The notes under the pieces: model-generated
What the model was told of the DNA's origin: nothing
Database searches by the model: none
The model's input: only the letters and a program-made list of their open reading frames with translations
Source: an uncultured Alistipes sp.
GTDB taxonomy: Bacteria; Bacteroidota; Bacteroidia; Bacteroidales; Rikenellaceae
Length of the DNA stretch: 64,000 nt
Assembly (NCBI GenBank): GCA_944322005.1
Contig: CALUNL010000005.1
Span: forward strand, 121,768-185,767
Direction of reading: 5' to 3'
Part shown: positions 32,915-41,472 of the stretch, in pieces
How positions within the stretch are numbered: position 1 is the first letter of the stretch
Layout of the letters: each line of letters starts with the position of its first letter
Program-made: the position numbers and the translations under genes

Positions 32915-34015
32915 TTACTGATGTGCGACGGCCTTCGCCAGACGGCACATGAAGTCGATGCCGACGGCTATGGCCCCCTCGTCCGGCGCGAATGACGACG
33001 TGTGGCTCCTTCCCGCGGCTGCGCCGACCCCGAGCCGGTAGAATACCGACGGATAGCGTTGCGAATAGTACCCGAAGTCCTCGGCCGTCCTGCGCGGGGC
33101 AAGCCGCCTTGCGCGGAACATCTCCGAGGCAAGCCTCTCGGCAGTTTCGGTGAGTGCCTCATCGTTCCGTACACACGGGTATCCGCGGTCGATGTCGACC
33201 TCGGTGCGGGTGCCGAACTTTGCGTCGACGCTTGCCGCCACGCCGCCGATTATCTTCCATGCGGTGCGCCGTACTCTCTCGTCGAAAGTCCGCAGCGTAC
33301 CCTCCATGCTTACCTCGTCGGGGATGACGTTGGTCGCCCCGTTGGCCGTGATGCGGCCGATGGCAAGCAGCGCCTTGTCGTCGTTCACGGCATTGAGCAT
33401 CGTTATGATGTGTGCGGCGGCCGTCACCGTGTCGTCCCTCGTCTCCGGCATTGCCGCATGCCCGCCACGTCCGCGGACATGGAACCGTAGTTCGTCGTTG
33501 GATGCCATGAACTCTCCAGGGCAGAATCCCAGTTCGCCCGTTTCGAGCCCGGAATCCACATGCCCGCCGATTACGGCGGTGACTTCATAGCCTTCGAACG
33601 GGTTCTCCGCCAGAACTTTCGACGCCCCTCCGGGATTGCACTCCTCGCCCGGCTGGAACACTCCGAAAACCGTGCCGTCGAAGTCGCGCTCCGCATTGAG
33701 ACGGCACAGTGTGCCGAACAGGACGGCGGCATGCATGTCATGGCCGCAGGCGTGCATCACTCCCGCATTGAGCGACGAGCAGTCGAGTCCCGTATGCTCC
33801 GTTATCGGAAGCGCGTCGATGTCGGCGCGCAGGACGGTCGCACGGCGGAGGTCGCCGCGGCCTTCGAGCCGCACCAGAACTCCCGTTTCCGCAATCCTGC
33901 GGGACGGAATGCCCTCGTCGGCGAGTGCCTTTTCGATGAATGCGGCCGTCTCATGCTCCCTGAACGAGAGTTCGGGATGTGCATGAAGGTGCCGGCGGAA
34001 CTGAATAGGTGTCAT
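32915..34015 (-). CDS. M20-family amidohydrolase/peptidase
   Basis: A 366-residue zinc hydrolase of the N-acyl-amino-acid amidohydrolase type. HLHAHPELSFREHETAAFI at the start, MHACGHDMHAAVLFG near residue 95 (zinc ligands) and GVFQPGEECNPGGASKVL near 130 (catalytic Glu-Glu) are all intact. The dimerisation domain contains RGRGGHAAMPE near 183. Substrates could be N-acetylated amino acids or small peptides; this cannot be read from sequence. It overlaps the homocysteine methyltransferase-like gene by four bases, so translation of the two is probably coupled. Confidence 0.9.
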   Translation of the reverse strand: MTPIQFRRHLHAHPELSFREHETAAFIEKALADEGIPSRRIAETGVLVRLEGRGDLRRATVLRADIDALPITEHTGLDCSSLNAGVMHACGHDMHAAVLFGTLCRLNAERDFDGTVFGVFQPGEECNPGGASKVLAENPFEGYEVTAVIGGHVDSGLETGELGFCPGEFMASNDELRFHVRGRGGHAAMPETRDDTVTAAAHIITMLNAVNDDKALLAIGRITANGATNVIPDEVSMEGTLRTFDERVRRTAWKIIGGVAASVDAKFGTRTEVDIDRGYPCVRNDEALTETAERLASEMFRARRLAPRRTAEDFGYYSQRYPSVFYRLGVGAAAGRSHTSSFAPDEGAIAVGIDFMCRLAKAVAHQ

Positions 34016-34857
34016 TGTCTTCCTCTTTTAACCTCTCCGAATGCTCTCGGAGTATATTTTCGGGCTGCGGCGGAGAGCGCTGCCGTATGCTCCGGCGTCG
34101 TGCCGCAACAACCGCCTGCGATATTGCATTCGCCGCGTGCGAGATATACCTCCATCTGCCGTGCGAACTCTTCCGGCGACAGGCTGCGCCCGCAGCCGGT
34201 GTTGGGGTAGAGTATGGTGGCGCATGCGGCATTCTCCGACAGCCAGTGTGACTGCTCCGCCACGCTTTCGGGCCCGTCCGAACAGTTGTAGCCGATGGCC
34301 AGAAGCTCGCCGGCAGGCAGGGCACCGTAAAATGCATCCGCGTCGGGGAGGTGTGTCGCCGTGGCCGACGCGATTATCGGTATCCACGAACATCGCCGCC
34401 TTATGGTCCGTATGGCCTCGACCGTGGCCGCGGTGTCGCATGCCGACTCCAGCAGAATGACATCCGCCCCGGCTTCGACAAGGCCTCCGATCTGGCCGGT
34501 GTGGTCGGCTCCAGGGAGCGGGCAGACGGAACCTGCGACGAAGCATCTCCGGCCGCTTGCGGCGACGGCCTCGGCCGCCAGCTCTGCGGCCCGTGCCGCG
34601 ATGCGCGCGGATTCGTGCCTCGAACCGTACCGTGCAAGCGAAGAGGCATCCGACAGCATCGAATCGGCCGTTATGATGTCGGCACCGGCGGCAATGTACT
34701 CCGAATGCAGCCCGCGCACGGCAGCGGGTTGCGACATCACGAGCTCCTCGTATCCGTGTCCGGCCTTTATGCCGCGCGACATCATGACCGTGGCGAATGC
34801 CCCGTCGATGACGGCCACGCGCCCGTGCAGCAGATCCACTATGCCGTCACCGTTCAT
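34012..34857 (-). CDS. Homocysteine S-methyltransferase-family protein
   Basis: A 281-residue TIM-barrel enzyme of the MmuM/MetH-N family. VAVIDGAFATVMMSRGI at the start, ADIITADSMLSDAS near residue 60 and ILLESACDTAATVEAIR near 130 match. The zinc-binding cysteines are in AIGYNCSDGPES near 190 and IAGGCCGTTPEH near 255, so the active site seems complete. It would move a methyl group to homocysteine from S-methylmethionine, betaine or another donor. It lacks the folate, B12 and SAM domains of full-length MetH. It overlaps both neighbours by four bases. Confidence 0.87.
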   Translation of the reverse strand: MNGDGIVDLLHGRVAVIDGAFATVMMSRGIKAGHGYEELVMSQPAAVRGLHSEYIAAGADIITADSMLSDASSLARYGSRHESARIAARAAELAAEAVAASGRRCFVAGSVCPLPGADHTGQIGGLVEAGADVILLESACDTAATVEAIRTIRRRCSWIPIIASATATHLPDADAFYGALPAGELLAIGYNCSDGPESVAEQSHWLSENAACATILYPNTGCGRSLSPEEFARQMEVYLARGECNIAGGCCGTTPEHTAALSAAARKYTPRAFGEVKRGRQ

Positions 34858-35660
34858 TTCGGCAGAATCTTTATCTCGAAGATGCGGCTCCAGTTCTTGC
34901 CGGTGACGAATATCCGGTCATTCTCGGCGTCGTAGGCTATGCCGTTGAGCACGTCGGTCGATGCGAAGGTCTCCTCCTCCGGCAGAATCCCCGTGAGGTC
35001 GACTATCCCCTCGACGATGCCGTCGGCCGGGTTGATTATTACTATCTGGTCGAGCGTGTATACGTTGGCCCATATGCGGCCGTCAATCCATTCGAGTTCG
35101 TTGAGGTAGGGCACCGATACCCCGTTGCATATCACCGATATCCGCCCGGTCTGTTCGAACGTGTCGGGGTCGAGTATGCGGATTATCGACGAGCCGTCGG
35201 ACATGTAGAGCCGCTGCCCGTCGGTCGTCAGCCCCCACCCCTCGCCTTCGTAGCGCATGCGACGCAGCTCCTTGCCGCTTTTGCGGTCGTAGACATGGAC
35301 CGTGTGGTTGGTCCATGTGAGCTGGTATATGCGGTCGCCGAGCAGGGTTATCCCCTCGCCGAATTCCGACCGCGGGAGTTGCGCAACGACGCGGGCCTTC
35401 CCGCTCGCGAGGTCTATGGTCTGAAGTTTGGAGCGTCCGTATTCGCCCGTGCCCTCCCACATCACGCCGTCGACGTACTGGAGCCCCTGCGTGTAGCTGG
35501 TTGTCAGGTGCGGGTATGCGGCCACTACCTGATAGGTGTATAGTTGCGCCTGCTTTTTGGAGACGTCGTTGCCGGAGCGGTTGCCTGTACCGGAGTTTCC
35601 GCACGAGGCCAGCGTCGCAAGCAGGCATGCACATATGACAGAAAACACTTTCATAGCCAC
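34854..35660 (-). CDS. Glutaminyl-peptide cyclotransferase-like lipoprotein
   Basis: A 268-residue exported protein. The lipoprotein signal ends in CLLATLASC. The mature part is a beta-propeller of the bacterial/plant glutamine cyclotransferase type: YTQGLQYVDGVMWEGTGEYGRSKLQ near residue 55, YQLTWTNHTVHVYDR near 112, GEGWGLTTDGQRLYMSDGSSIIRILDP near 138, and ELEWIDGRIWANVYTLDQIVII near 190. It would form pyroglutamate at the N-termini of exported proteins, which often start with Gln after signal cleavage in Bacteroidetes. It is the first gene of a five-gene minus-strand run. Confidence 0.87.
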   Translation of the reverse strand: MAMKVFSVICACLLATLASCGNSGTGNRSGNDVSKKQAQLYTYQVVAAYPHLTTSYTQGLQYVDGVMWEGTGEYGRSKLQTIDLASGKARVVAQLPRSEFGEGITLLGDRIYQLTWTNHTVHVYDRKSGKELRRMRYEGEGWGLTTDGQRLYMSDGSSIIRILDPDTFEQTGRISVICNGVSVPYLNELEWIDGRIWANVYTLDQIVIINPADGIVEGIVDLTGILPEEETFASTDVLNGIAYDAENDRIFVTGKNWSRIFEIKILPK

Positions 35661-35686
35661 CGTATGGATGGTTTGCCCATACCTTA

Positions 35687-35694
35687 CAAAGGTA
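35687..35694 (-). promoter_or_regulatory. -7 element of the cyclotransferase-mqnC run
   Basis: TACCTTTG on the minus strand, about 27 bp before the first start codon. No TTTG is present at the usual -33 distance. Confidence 0.45.
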
Positions 35695-35736
35695 GTAAAT
35701 ATTGGCCGATAATTATTAATTGTGAAAGAAATTTAT

Positions 35737-35744
35737 TATCTTTG
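35737..35744 (+). promoter_or_regulatory. -7 element of trigger factor gene
   Basis: TATCTTTG about 50 bp before the start at 35795. The region upstream is AT-rich without a clear TTTG. Confidence 0.5.
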
Positions 35745-35794
35745 CGGCTCGATAAAGCGTGTGAGAAAACAGATATAACGACAAAATAAGGATT

Positions 35795-37120
35795 ATGAAA
35801 ATCACAAGAGTACAGAAGGAGCCGGGTGTATCGCTCCTGAAAGTCGTGGTGGGCGAAAGCGACTACGGCGAGGCAGTGGAGAAGATGCTCCACTCCTACA
35901 AGCGCAAGGCCAATATCCCCGGATTCCGTCCGGGAATGGTCCCTATGGGAATCATCAAGAAGATGTACGGTAAGGGTGCCGTTGCAGAGCAGTCGTACCG
36001 CACCGCATCGGAGGCCGCATTCGACTATCTCCAGAAGGAGAAGATCGACTATGTGGGCGATGTGATTCCGGCAGAGGAGCAGGGTGACTTCGATTTCGAC
36101 AACTCGACGGAGTTCGAGTTCGTGTTCGAGGTCGGCGAGGCTCCGAAGTACGATGTGACGCTCTCCGACAAGGACAAGATAGAGTACAACCGCATCAAGA
36201 TCGACAAGAAGATGCACGAGAGCTTCCTCGAGAACTTCCTGCGCCGCTACGGCCGTCTGGTGGACGTTGACGAGGTGTCGGGAGACGAGGCTCTGACCGT
36301 TACGCTCGACAACGGCGACCTGCGTGTGGAGGATGCCTATGTGGGACTCATCTCCATGGGAGAGGAGGAGCGCAAGCCGTTCCACGGCAAGAAGGTCGGC
36401 GACAAGATGGATATCGACATTGACCAGATGTACAAGAATCCGGCACAGCGCGCCGCCATGCTTCATGTCAAGGAGGAGGAGCTGAAGGACATCAACCCGA
36501 AGTTCTCGATGGAGATAACCAAAATCCGCCGCTTCGCCAATCCGGAGATCAACGACGAGTTCTTCAAGACGGCGTTCCCGGACGGCAGCGTGAAGAGCGC
36601 CGCCGAGCTCGACACGTATATTGACTCCCGCATCGACCGCGAGACCCTGCGCGAGAGCGACTTCATGTTCATCGCACGCACCCGCGACTACATGCTCAAG
36701 CGCGCCGCCCTGCAGATGCCGGAGGGCTTCCTCAAGCGCTGGCTCTACACCATCAACGAGGGCAAGTTCTCCATGGAGGAGATAGAGAAGGATTTCGACT
36801 CGTTCCTGAAGATGTTCACGTGGAACTACATACAGCGCCATATAATCGATGCGGAGAAGATTACCGTTTCGAAGGAGGAGGCTGAGGCCGAGGCGCGCGA
36901 CCTGGCTGCTGTGCAGTTCGCACAGTACGGCATGCCGGATGCACCGGAGGATATGCTGGCCCGCTTCGCCAAGAACATCCTCGACGACAAGGAGCAGAAC
37001 CGCAGAATCTATGAGAAACTCTACGAGCAGAAGGTTGTGGATTCCATAAAGTCGAAGGTGAAGGTTGTCGAGAAGTCGGTTTCGGCCGAGGAGTTTGCCA
37101 AATTAGCCCAAAGTTTGTAG
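35795..37120 (+). CDS. tig: Trigger factor (ribosome-associated chaperone)
   Basis: A 441-residue chaperone that binds nascent chains at the ribosome exit. The N-terminal ribosome-binding domain holds ANIPGFRPGMVPMGIIKKMYGK near residue 38, where FRPG is the signature contact with L23. The middle region would be the peptidyl-prolyl isomerase-like domain, and the C-terminal half is helical and forms the chaperone cradle (SAAELDTYIDSRIDRETLRESD onward). Its place before clpP and clpX is the common order. A terminator separates it from clpP, so coupling with the protease genes may be partial. Confidence 0.93.
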   Translation: MKITRVQKEPGVSLLKVVVGESDYGEAVEKMLHSYKRKANIPGFRPGMVPMGIIKKMYGKGAVAEQSYRTASEAAFDYLQKEKIDYVGDVIPAEEQGDFDFDNSTEFEFVFEVGEAPKYDVTLSDKDKIEYNRIKIDKKMHESFLENFLRRYGRLVDVDEVSGDEALTVTLDNGDLRVEDAYVGLISMGEEERKPFHGKKVGDKMDIDIDQMYKNPAQRAAMLHVKEEELKDINPKFSMEITKIRRFANPEINDEFFKTAFPDGSVKSAAELDTYIDSRIDRETLRESDFMFIARTRDYMLKRAALQMPEGFLKRWLYTINEGKFSMEEIEKDFDSFLKMFTWNYIQRHIIDAEKITVSKEEAEAEARDLAAVQFAQYGMPDAPEDMLARFAKNILDDKEQNRRIYEKLYEQKVVDSIKSKVKVVEKSVSAEEFAKLAQSL

Positions 37121-37146
37121 GGTATTCGGCGATAACCGCATGACAG

Positions 37147-37191
37147 AGACTCTGCCGGTTTGGTTTTGTATCAAACTTGCAGAGTCTTTTT
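37147..37191 (+). terminator. Terminator between tig and clpP
   Basis: AGACTCTGC and GCAGAGTCT pair, with an inner GGTTTG/CAAAC helix, followed by TTTT. Some read-through to clpP is plausible. Confidence 0.75.
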
Positions 37192-37221
37192 ACTCGTATG
37201 ACAAACAAAAAGTGAAAACAT

Positions 37222-37908
37222 ATGTCGGAATTTGAGAAATATGCCGTAAAGCACTGCGGCATCGGCAGCCAGAGGCTGTACGACTTCCAGTCGGCCGTAT
37301 CGTCCTATGTCAACCCGATGATTCTCGAGGAGCGCAGTCTCAACGTCACGCAGCTGGACGTGTTCAGCCGTCTGATGATGGACCGCATCCTGTTCCTGGG
37401 AGCGCCGATAAACGACGATGTGGCGAACATAATCCAGGCGCAGCTGCTCTTCCTGGAGTCGGTGGACCCGCGCAAGGACATACAGCTCTACATCAACACT
37501 CCCGGCGGCAGTGTCTCGTCGGGGTTGGGAATATACGACACCATGCAGCTCGTCAACTGCGACGTGGCGACCATATGCACCGGCATGGCGGCGTCGATGG
37601 GCGCCATACTTCTGGCTGCGGGTGCGGCCGGGAAGCGTTCGGCGCTCCCGCACTCGAGGATCATGATTCACCAGCCTCTGGGCGGTGTGCAGGGACAGGC
37701 CTCGGACATCGAGATAACCGCCCGCGAGATATTGAAACTCAAGAAGGAGCTCTACTCCATACTGTCGCAGCACAGCGGCAAAAAGGTTGCGACGATAGAG
37801 CGCGATGCCGATCGCGACTACTGGCTCTCGGCGGCCGAGGCGCGCGAATACGGCCTCATAGACGAAGTACTGACCAAACGCAACGACGATGACTCAACAC
37901 GTAAATAA
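37222..37908 (+). CDS. clpP: ATP-dependent Clp protease proteolytic subunit
   Basis: A 228-residue serine protease that forms the double-heptamer chamber. The catalytic serine lies in [16 protein letters not shown] near residue 120, the histidine in [19 protein letters not shown] near 145, and the aspartate in [11 protein letters not shown] near 194. [16 protein letters not shown] near 92 forms part of the oxyanion region. The N-terminal propeptide-like part is longer than in E. coli. The stop overlaps the clpX start by 20 bases, consistent with translational coupling of the two partners. Confidence 0.95.
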   Translation: MSEFEKYAVKHCGIGSQRLYDFQSAVSSYVNPMILEERSLNVTQLDVFSRLMMDRILFLGAPINDDVANIIQAQLLFLESVDPRKDIQLYINTPGGSVSSGLGIYDTMQLVNCDVATICTGMAASMGAILLAAGAAGKRSALPHSRIMIHQPLGGVQGQASDIEITAREILKLKKELYSILSQHSGKKVATIERDADRDYWLSAAEAREYGLIDEVLTKRNDDDSTRK

Positions 37909-39187
37909 CGGCCGGAAGGGTTCCGGCAACGACTCGCGCAAGGAGAGCTGCTGCTCGTTCTGCGGCCGTCCGCGGCGCGATGTGGAGGTTATGTTCCAGG
38001 GCATGACCGATGGTGCCAGCATCTGCAACAGGTGCATAGAGATGGGATACAAGTCGCTTGCCGACAGCGAGATGCTGACGACGATGCGCCCGGCGGCAAA
38101 ATCGGGCGGATTCGACATGAAGGTGGAGTCGCTGCCGAAGCCGGCTGAGATAAAGTCCTTCCTTGACCAGTATGTCATCGGTCAGGACGAGGCGAAAAGA
38201 TGCATATCGGTTGCCGTGTACAACCACTACAAGCGGCTTATCGACGGTCGCCGCAACGACGACGTGGAGCTCGACAAGTCGAATATCGTGCTGGTGGGCC
38301 CGACCGGTACCGGCAAGACCCTCGTGGCGCGGACGATAGCCAAGCTGCTGAAGGTTCCGTTCACCATAGTCGACGCGACGGTGCTTACCGAGGCGGGATA
38401 TGTAGGCGAGGATGTCGAGAGTATTCTCACGCGCCTGTTGCAGGTGGCGGACTACGACGTTGAGGCCGCGCAGCGAGGCATAGTCTTCATCGACGAAATA
38501 GACAAGATTGCCCGCAAGGGCGACAACCCGAGCATCACGCGCGACGTGTCGGGCGAGGGCGTGCAGCAGGCACTGCTGAAGATTCTCGAGGGTACGGTCG
38601 TAAACGTGCCGCCGCAGGGCGGGCGCAAGCATCCCGACCAGAAGTTCATACAGGTCGACACGCGCAATATCCTCTTCATATGCGGAGGAGCGTTCGACGG
38701 CATCGAGAAGCGTATCGCGCAGCGTCTGAATACCCGTGCAATGGGATACGGCCGCGTGAATACCGAGAACGTGGACAGGGACAACCTGATGAAGTACATC
38801 ATGCCGCAGGACATACGCAGCTTCGGCCTTATTCCGGAGCTTGTCGGACGTCTTCCGGTGCTTACGCACATGGAGCCGCTCACGCGCGAGGCACTTCGCC
38901 GGATACTCGTCGAGCCGAAGAACGCCATCGTGCGGCAGTACCAGCGCCTGTTCGAGATCGACGGCGTGAAGCTGACCTTCGACGACGACGTGCTGGACTA
39001 TATCGTGGACAAGGCCGTGGAGTTCAAGCTCGGTGCGCGCGGACTGCGCTCGATATGCGAGGCGATAATGACCGACACGATGTTCGAAATCCCGTCGTCG
39101 GACTTGAAGTCCTTCCGCGTGACGCTCGACTATGCCCGCCGCATGTTCGAGGAGCGCATGCCGCAGACCCTCAAAACTGCAGTTTAG
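37889..39187 (+). CDS. clpX: ATP-dependent Clp protease ATP-binding subunit ClpX
   Basis: A 432-residue AAA+ unfoldase that feeds substrates into ClpP. The N-terminal zinc-binding domain has CSFCGRP and CNRCIEMG near residues 17-50. The Walker A motif is [12 protein letters not shown] near 137, Walker B is [12 protein letters not shown] near 200, and [19 protein letters not shown] follows. The IGF-type loop that docks on ClpP is not obvious at LICGGAFDG onward, where the family usually has it further along. It begins inside the end of clpP in another frame. Confidence 0.95.
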   Translation: MTQHVNNGRKGSGNDSRKESCCSFCGRPRRDVEVMFQGMTDGASICNRCIEMGYKSLADSEMLTTMRPAAKSGGFDMKVESLPKPAEIKSFLDQYVIGQDEAKRCISVAVYNHYKRLIDGRRNDDVELDKSNIVLVGPTGTGKTLVARTIAKLLKVPFTIVDATVLTEAGYVGEDVESILTRLLQVADYDVEAAQRGIVFIDEIDKIARKGDNPSITRDVSGEGVQQALLKILEGTVVNVPPQGGRKHPDQKFIQVDTRNILFICGGAFDGIEKRIAQRLNTRAMGYGRVNTENVDRDNLMKYIMPQDIRSFGLIPELVGRLPVLTHMEPLTREALRRILVEPKNAIVRQYQRLFEIDGVKLTFDDDVLDYIVDKAVEFKLGARGLRSICEAIMTDTMFEIPSSDLKSFRVTLDYARRMFEERMPQTLKTAV

Positions 39188-39206
39188 ACAAACTTGCGGA
39201 TAAATG

Positions 39207-39237
39207 GTTGGCGGAACAGAAAAATTTTGTATCTTTG
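39207..39237 (+). promoter_or_regulatory. Promoter of the transketolase gene
   Basis: GTTG at 39207-39210, 19 bp, then TATCTTTG at 39230-39237. The -33 element has one mismatch. The leader is about 65 nt. Confidence 0.65.
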
Positions 39238-39308
39238 TATATATATCGTGCCGATAAAAGGTGCACGAAAGACAAGTATACGATAAGAAAGCGATAACAT
39301 AAAAAAAT

Positions 39309-41342
39309 ATGGCTACTGATTCTAATCTTATGAAGGCGGCGAACAACATTCGCGTTCTTGCCGCTTCGATGGTCGAAAAGGCCAAATCCGGACACCCGGG
39401 AGGCGCCATGGGCGGTGCCGATTTCGTGAACGTTCTCTTCTCGGAGTTCCTTCGCTACGACCCGGACAACATGCTTTATCCTTACCGTGACCGTTTCTTC
39501 CTCGATCCGGGACACATGTCGCCGATGCTCTATTCGGTGCTTGCCCTTGCAGGTCACTACACGATGGAGGACCTCGCACTGTTCCGCCAGTGGGGCAGCG
39601 TGACGCCGGGACATCCGGAGGTTGACGCAATGCGCGGTGTGGAGAATACCTCGGGCCCGCTCGGCCAGGGACATGCCATGGGACTCGGCGCGGCTATTGC
39701 CGAGCGGTTCATGGTGGCTCGTTTCGGTGAGTGGATGGCCCACAAGACCTATATCTACATCTCCGACGGAGCAGTTCAGGAGGAGGTTTCGCAGGGTGTA
39801 GGTCGCATTGCCGGCAACCTCGGCCTGCACAACCTGATTATGTATTACGACTCGAACAACGTGCAGCTCTCGACGAAGGTCAACGAGGTGGACACCGAGA
39901 ATGTGGCCATGAAATACAAGGCATGGGGTTGGAACGTAATCGAGGTCGACGGACAGAACGTCGAGCAGATCCGTGCCGCGCTGAAGCAGGCCAATGATGC
40001 GACCGACGCCCCGACGCTCATCATCGGACACACCGTAATGGGCAAGGGTGCCGTGACGGCCGAGGGCGAGAGCTTCGAGGACCGCGTAAGCACCCACGGA
40101 CAGCCGCTTTCGGCTGCCGGTGCCGACTACGCCGCCACTATCCGCAACCTCGGCGGTGATCCGGAGAACCCGTTCCGCATATTCCCGGAGAGCAAGGCCA
40201 TATACGAGGCCCGCGCAATAGAGCTGCGCCGTCAGATGACCGAGCGCAAGAAGGTCGAGGCCGAGTGGCGTGCCGCCAACCCGACTCTGGCCCGCAAGCT
40301 CGACATGTTCCTCAACGGCGAGCTCCCGCAGATAGACTACCGCGCGATAGAGATGAAGCCTGATGTGGCCACACGTGCTGCTTCGGCAACCGTACTCGGC
40401 GTATATGCGGAGAAGGTCGAGAACATGATTGTGGCATCGGCCGACCTGAGCAACTCGGACAAGACCGACGGCTTCCTCAAGAAGACCAAGGCCTTCACGA
40501 AGGGCGACTTCTCGGGCAAGTTCCTGCAGGCGGGCGTTTCGGAGTTCACGATGGCCTGCATCATGAACGGTATGGCCCTGCACGGCGGAGTCATCCCGGC
40601 TTGCGGAACATTCTTCGTATTCTCGGACTACATGAAGCCGGTGGTTCGTCTGTCGGCACTCATGCGTCTCCACGTCATATTCATCTGGACGCACGACTCG
40701 TTCCGTGTTGGCGAGGACGGACCTACGCACCAGCCGGTAGAGCAGGAGGCGCAGATACGCCTTATGGAGCACCTGCACAACCATCAGGGCGAGCGCTCGA
40801 TGGTGGTTCTCCGTCCGGCCGACGGCGAGGATACCATCGCCGCATGGAAGATTGCACTTGAGGAGAAGCGTCCGGTTGCGCTCATCCTTTCGCGCCAGAA
40901 CATACGCAACCTGCCTGTACTTAGCTCTTCGCGCCGCGAGGAGGCGATGCAGGCGCAGAAGGGTGCATACATCGTCGTAGATTCGGCAAAGCCGAAGGCC
41001 GTGCTCGTGGCAACCGGTTCGGAGGTATCCACGCTCGTGGAGGGCGCCGAGCTTCTGGCAAAGGATGGCATCAACGTCCGCGTTGTGAACGTTCCGAGCG
41101 AGGGTCTCTTCCGCGACCAGCCGAAATCGTATCAGGAGGCTCTGCTTCCGGCCGATGTGGTTCGTTACGGTATGACATCCGGACTTCCGGTGAACCTTCT
41201 CGGACTTGTCGGCAACATGGAGAACATCCACGGTTTCGACCACTTCGGATATTCGGCTCCTTACAAGGTTCTTGACAAGGAGTTCGGATACAACGGCGAG
41301 ACCGTCTACAACGAAGTAAAGAAGCTCCTCGGACTGGCATAG
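39309..41342 (+). CDS. tkt: Transketolase
   Basis: A 677-residue thiamine-diphosphate enzyme of the pentose phosphate pathway that moves two-carbon ketol units between sugar phosphates. The N-terminal KSGHPGGAMGGADF near residue 27 and GPLGQGHAMGLGAAIAERF near 117 are typical. YISDGAVQEEVSQGVGRIAGNLGLHNLIMYYDSNNVQL near 155 is the cofactor-binding segment. The central pyrimidine domain has HDSFRVGEDGPTHQPVEQ near 462. It is complete and has its own promoter and terminator. Confidence 0.96.
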   Translation: MATDSNLMKAANNIRVLAASMVEKAKSGHPGGAMGGADFVNVLFSEFLRYDPDNMLYPYRDRFFLDPGHMSPMLYSVLALAGHYTMEDLALFRQWGSVTPGHPEVDAMRGVENTSGPLGQGHAMGLGAAIAERFMVARFGEWMAHKTYIYISDGAVQEEVSQGVGRIAGNLGLHNLIMYYDSNNVQLSTKVNEVDTENVAMKYKAWGWNVIEVDGQNVEQIRAALKQANDATDAPTLIIGHTVMGKGAVTAEGESFEDRVSTHGQPLSAAGADYAATIRNLGGDPENPFRIFPESKAIYEARAIELRRQMTERKKVEAEWRAANPTLARKLDMFLNGELPQIDYRAIEMKPDVATRAASATVLGVYAEKVENMIVASADLSNSDKTDGFLKKTKAFTKGDFSGKFLQAGVSEFTMACIMNGMALHGGVIPACGTFFVFSDYMKPVVRLSALMRLHVIFIWTHDSFRVGEDGPTHQPVEQEAQIRLMEHLHNHQGERSMVVLRPADGEDTIAAWKIALEEKRPVALILSRQNIRNLPVLSSSRREEAMQAQKGAYIVVDSAKPKAVLVATGSEVSTLVEGAELLAKDGINVRVVNVPSEGLFRDQPKSYQEALLPADVVRYGMTSGLPVNLLGLVGNMENIHGFDHFGYSAPYKVLDKEFGYNGETVYNEVKKLLGLA

Positions 41343-41369
41343 CCTGCCGGTACGACGGATTGCAATACG

Positions 41370-41403
41370 CTCCGGCGGCCGCAATGGCCGCCGGAGTTTT
41401 TTT
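41370..41403 (+). terminator. Terminator of transketolase gene
   Basis: CTCCGGCGGCC and GGCCGCCGGAG pair perfectly around GCAAT and are followed by seven T residues. Confidence 0.92.
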
Positions 41404-41414
41404 GCGTATGCGCA

Positions 41415-41446
41415 CAAAAAAGGCCGGCCCCATTCGGGCTGGCCTT
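41415..41446 (-). terminator. Terminator of the M3 peptidase genes
   Basis: AAGGCCGGCCC and GGGCTGGCCTT pair with one mismatch around CATTC. On the minus strand the hairpin is followed by a T-run. Confidence 0.85.
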
Positions 41447-41472
41447 GCATTGGACGGGCTGTTACGCTCCGG

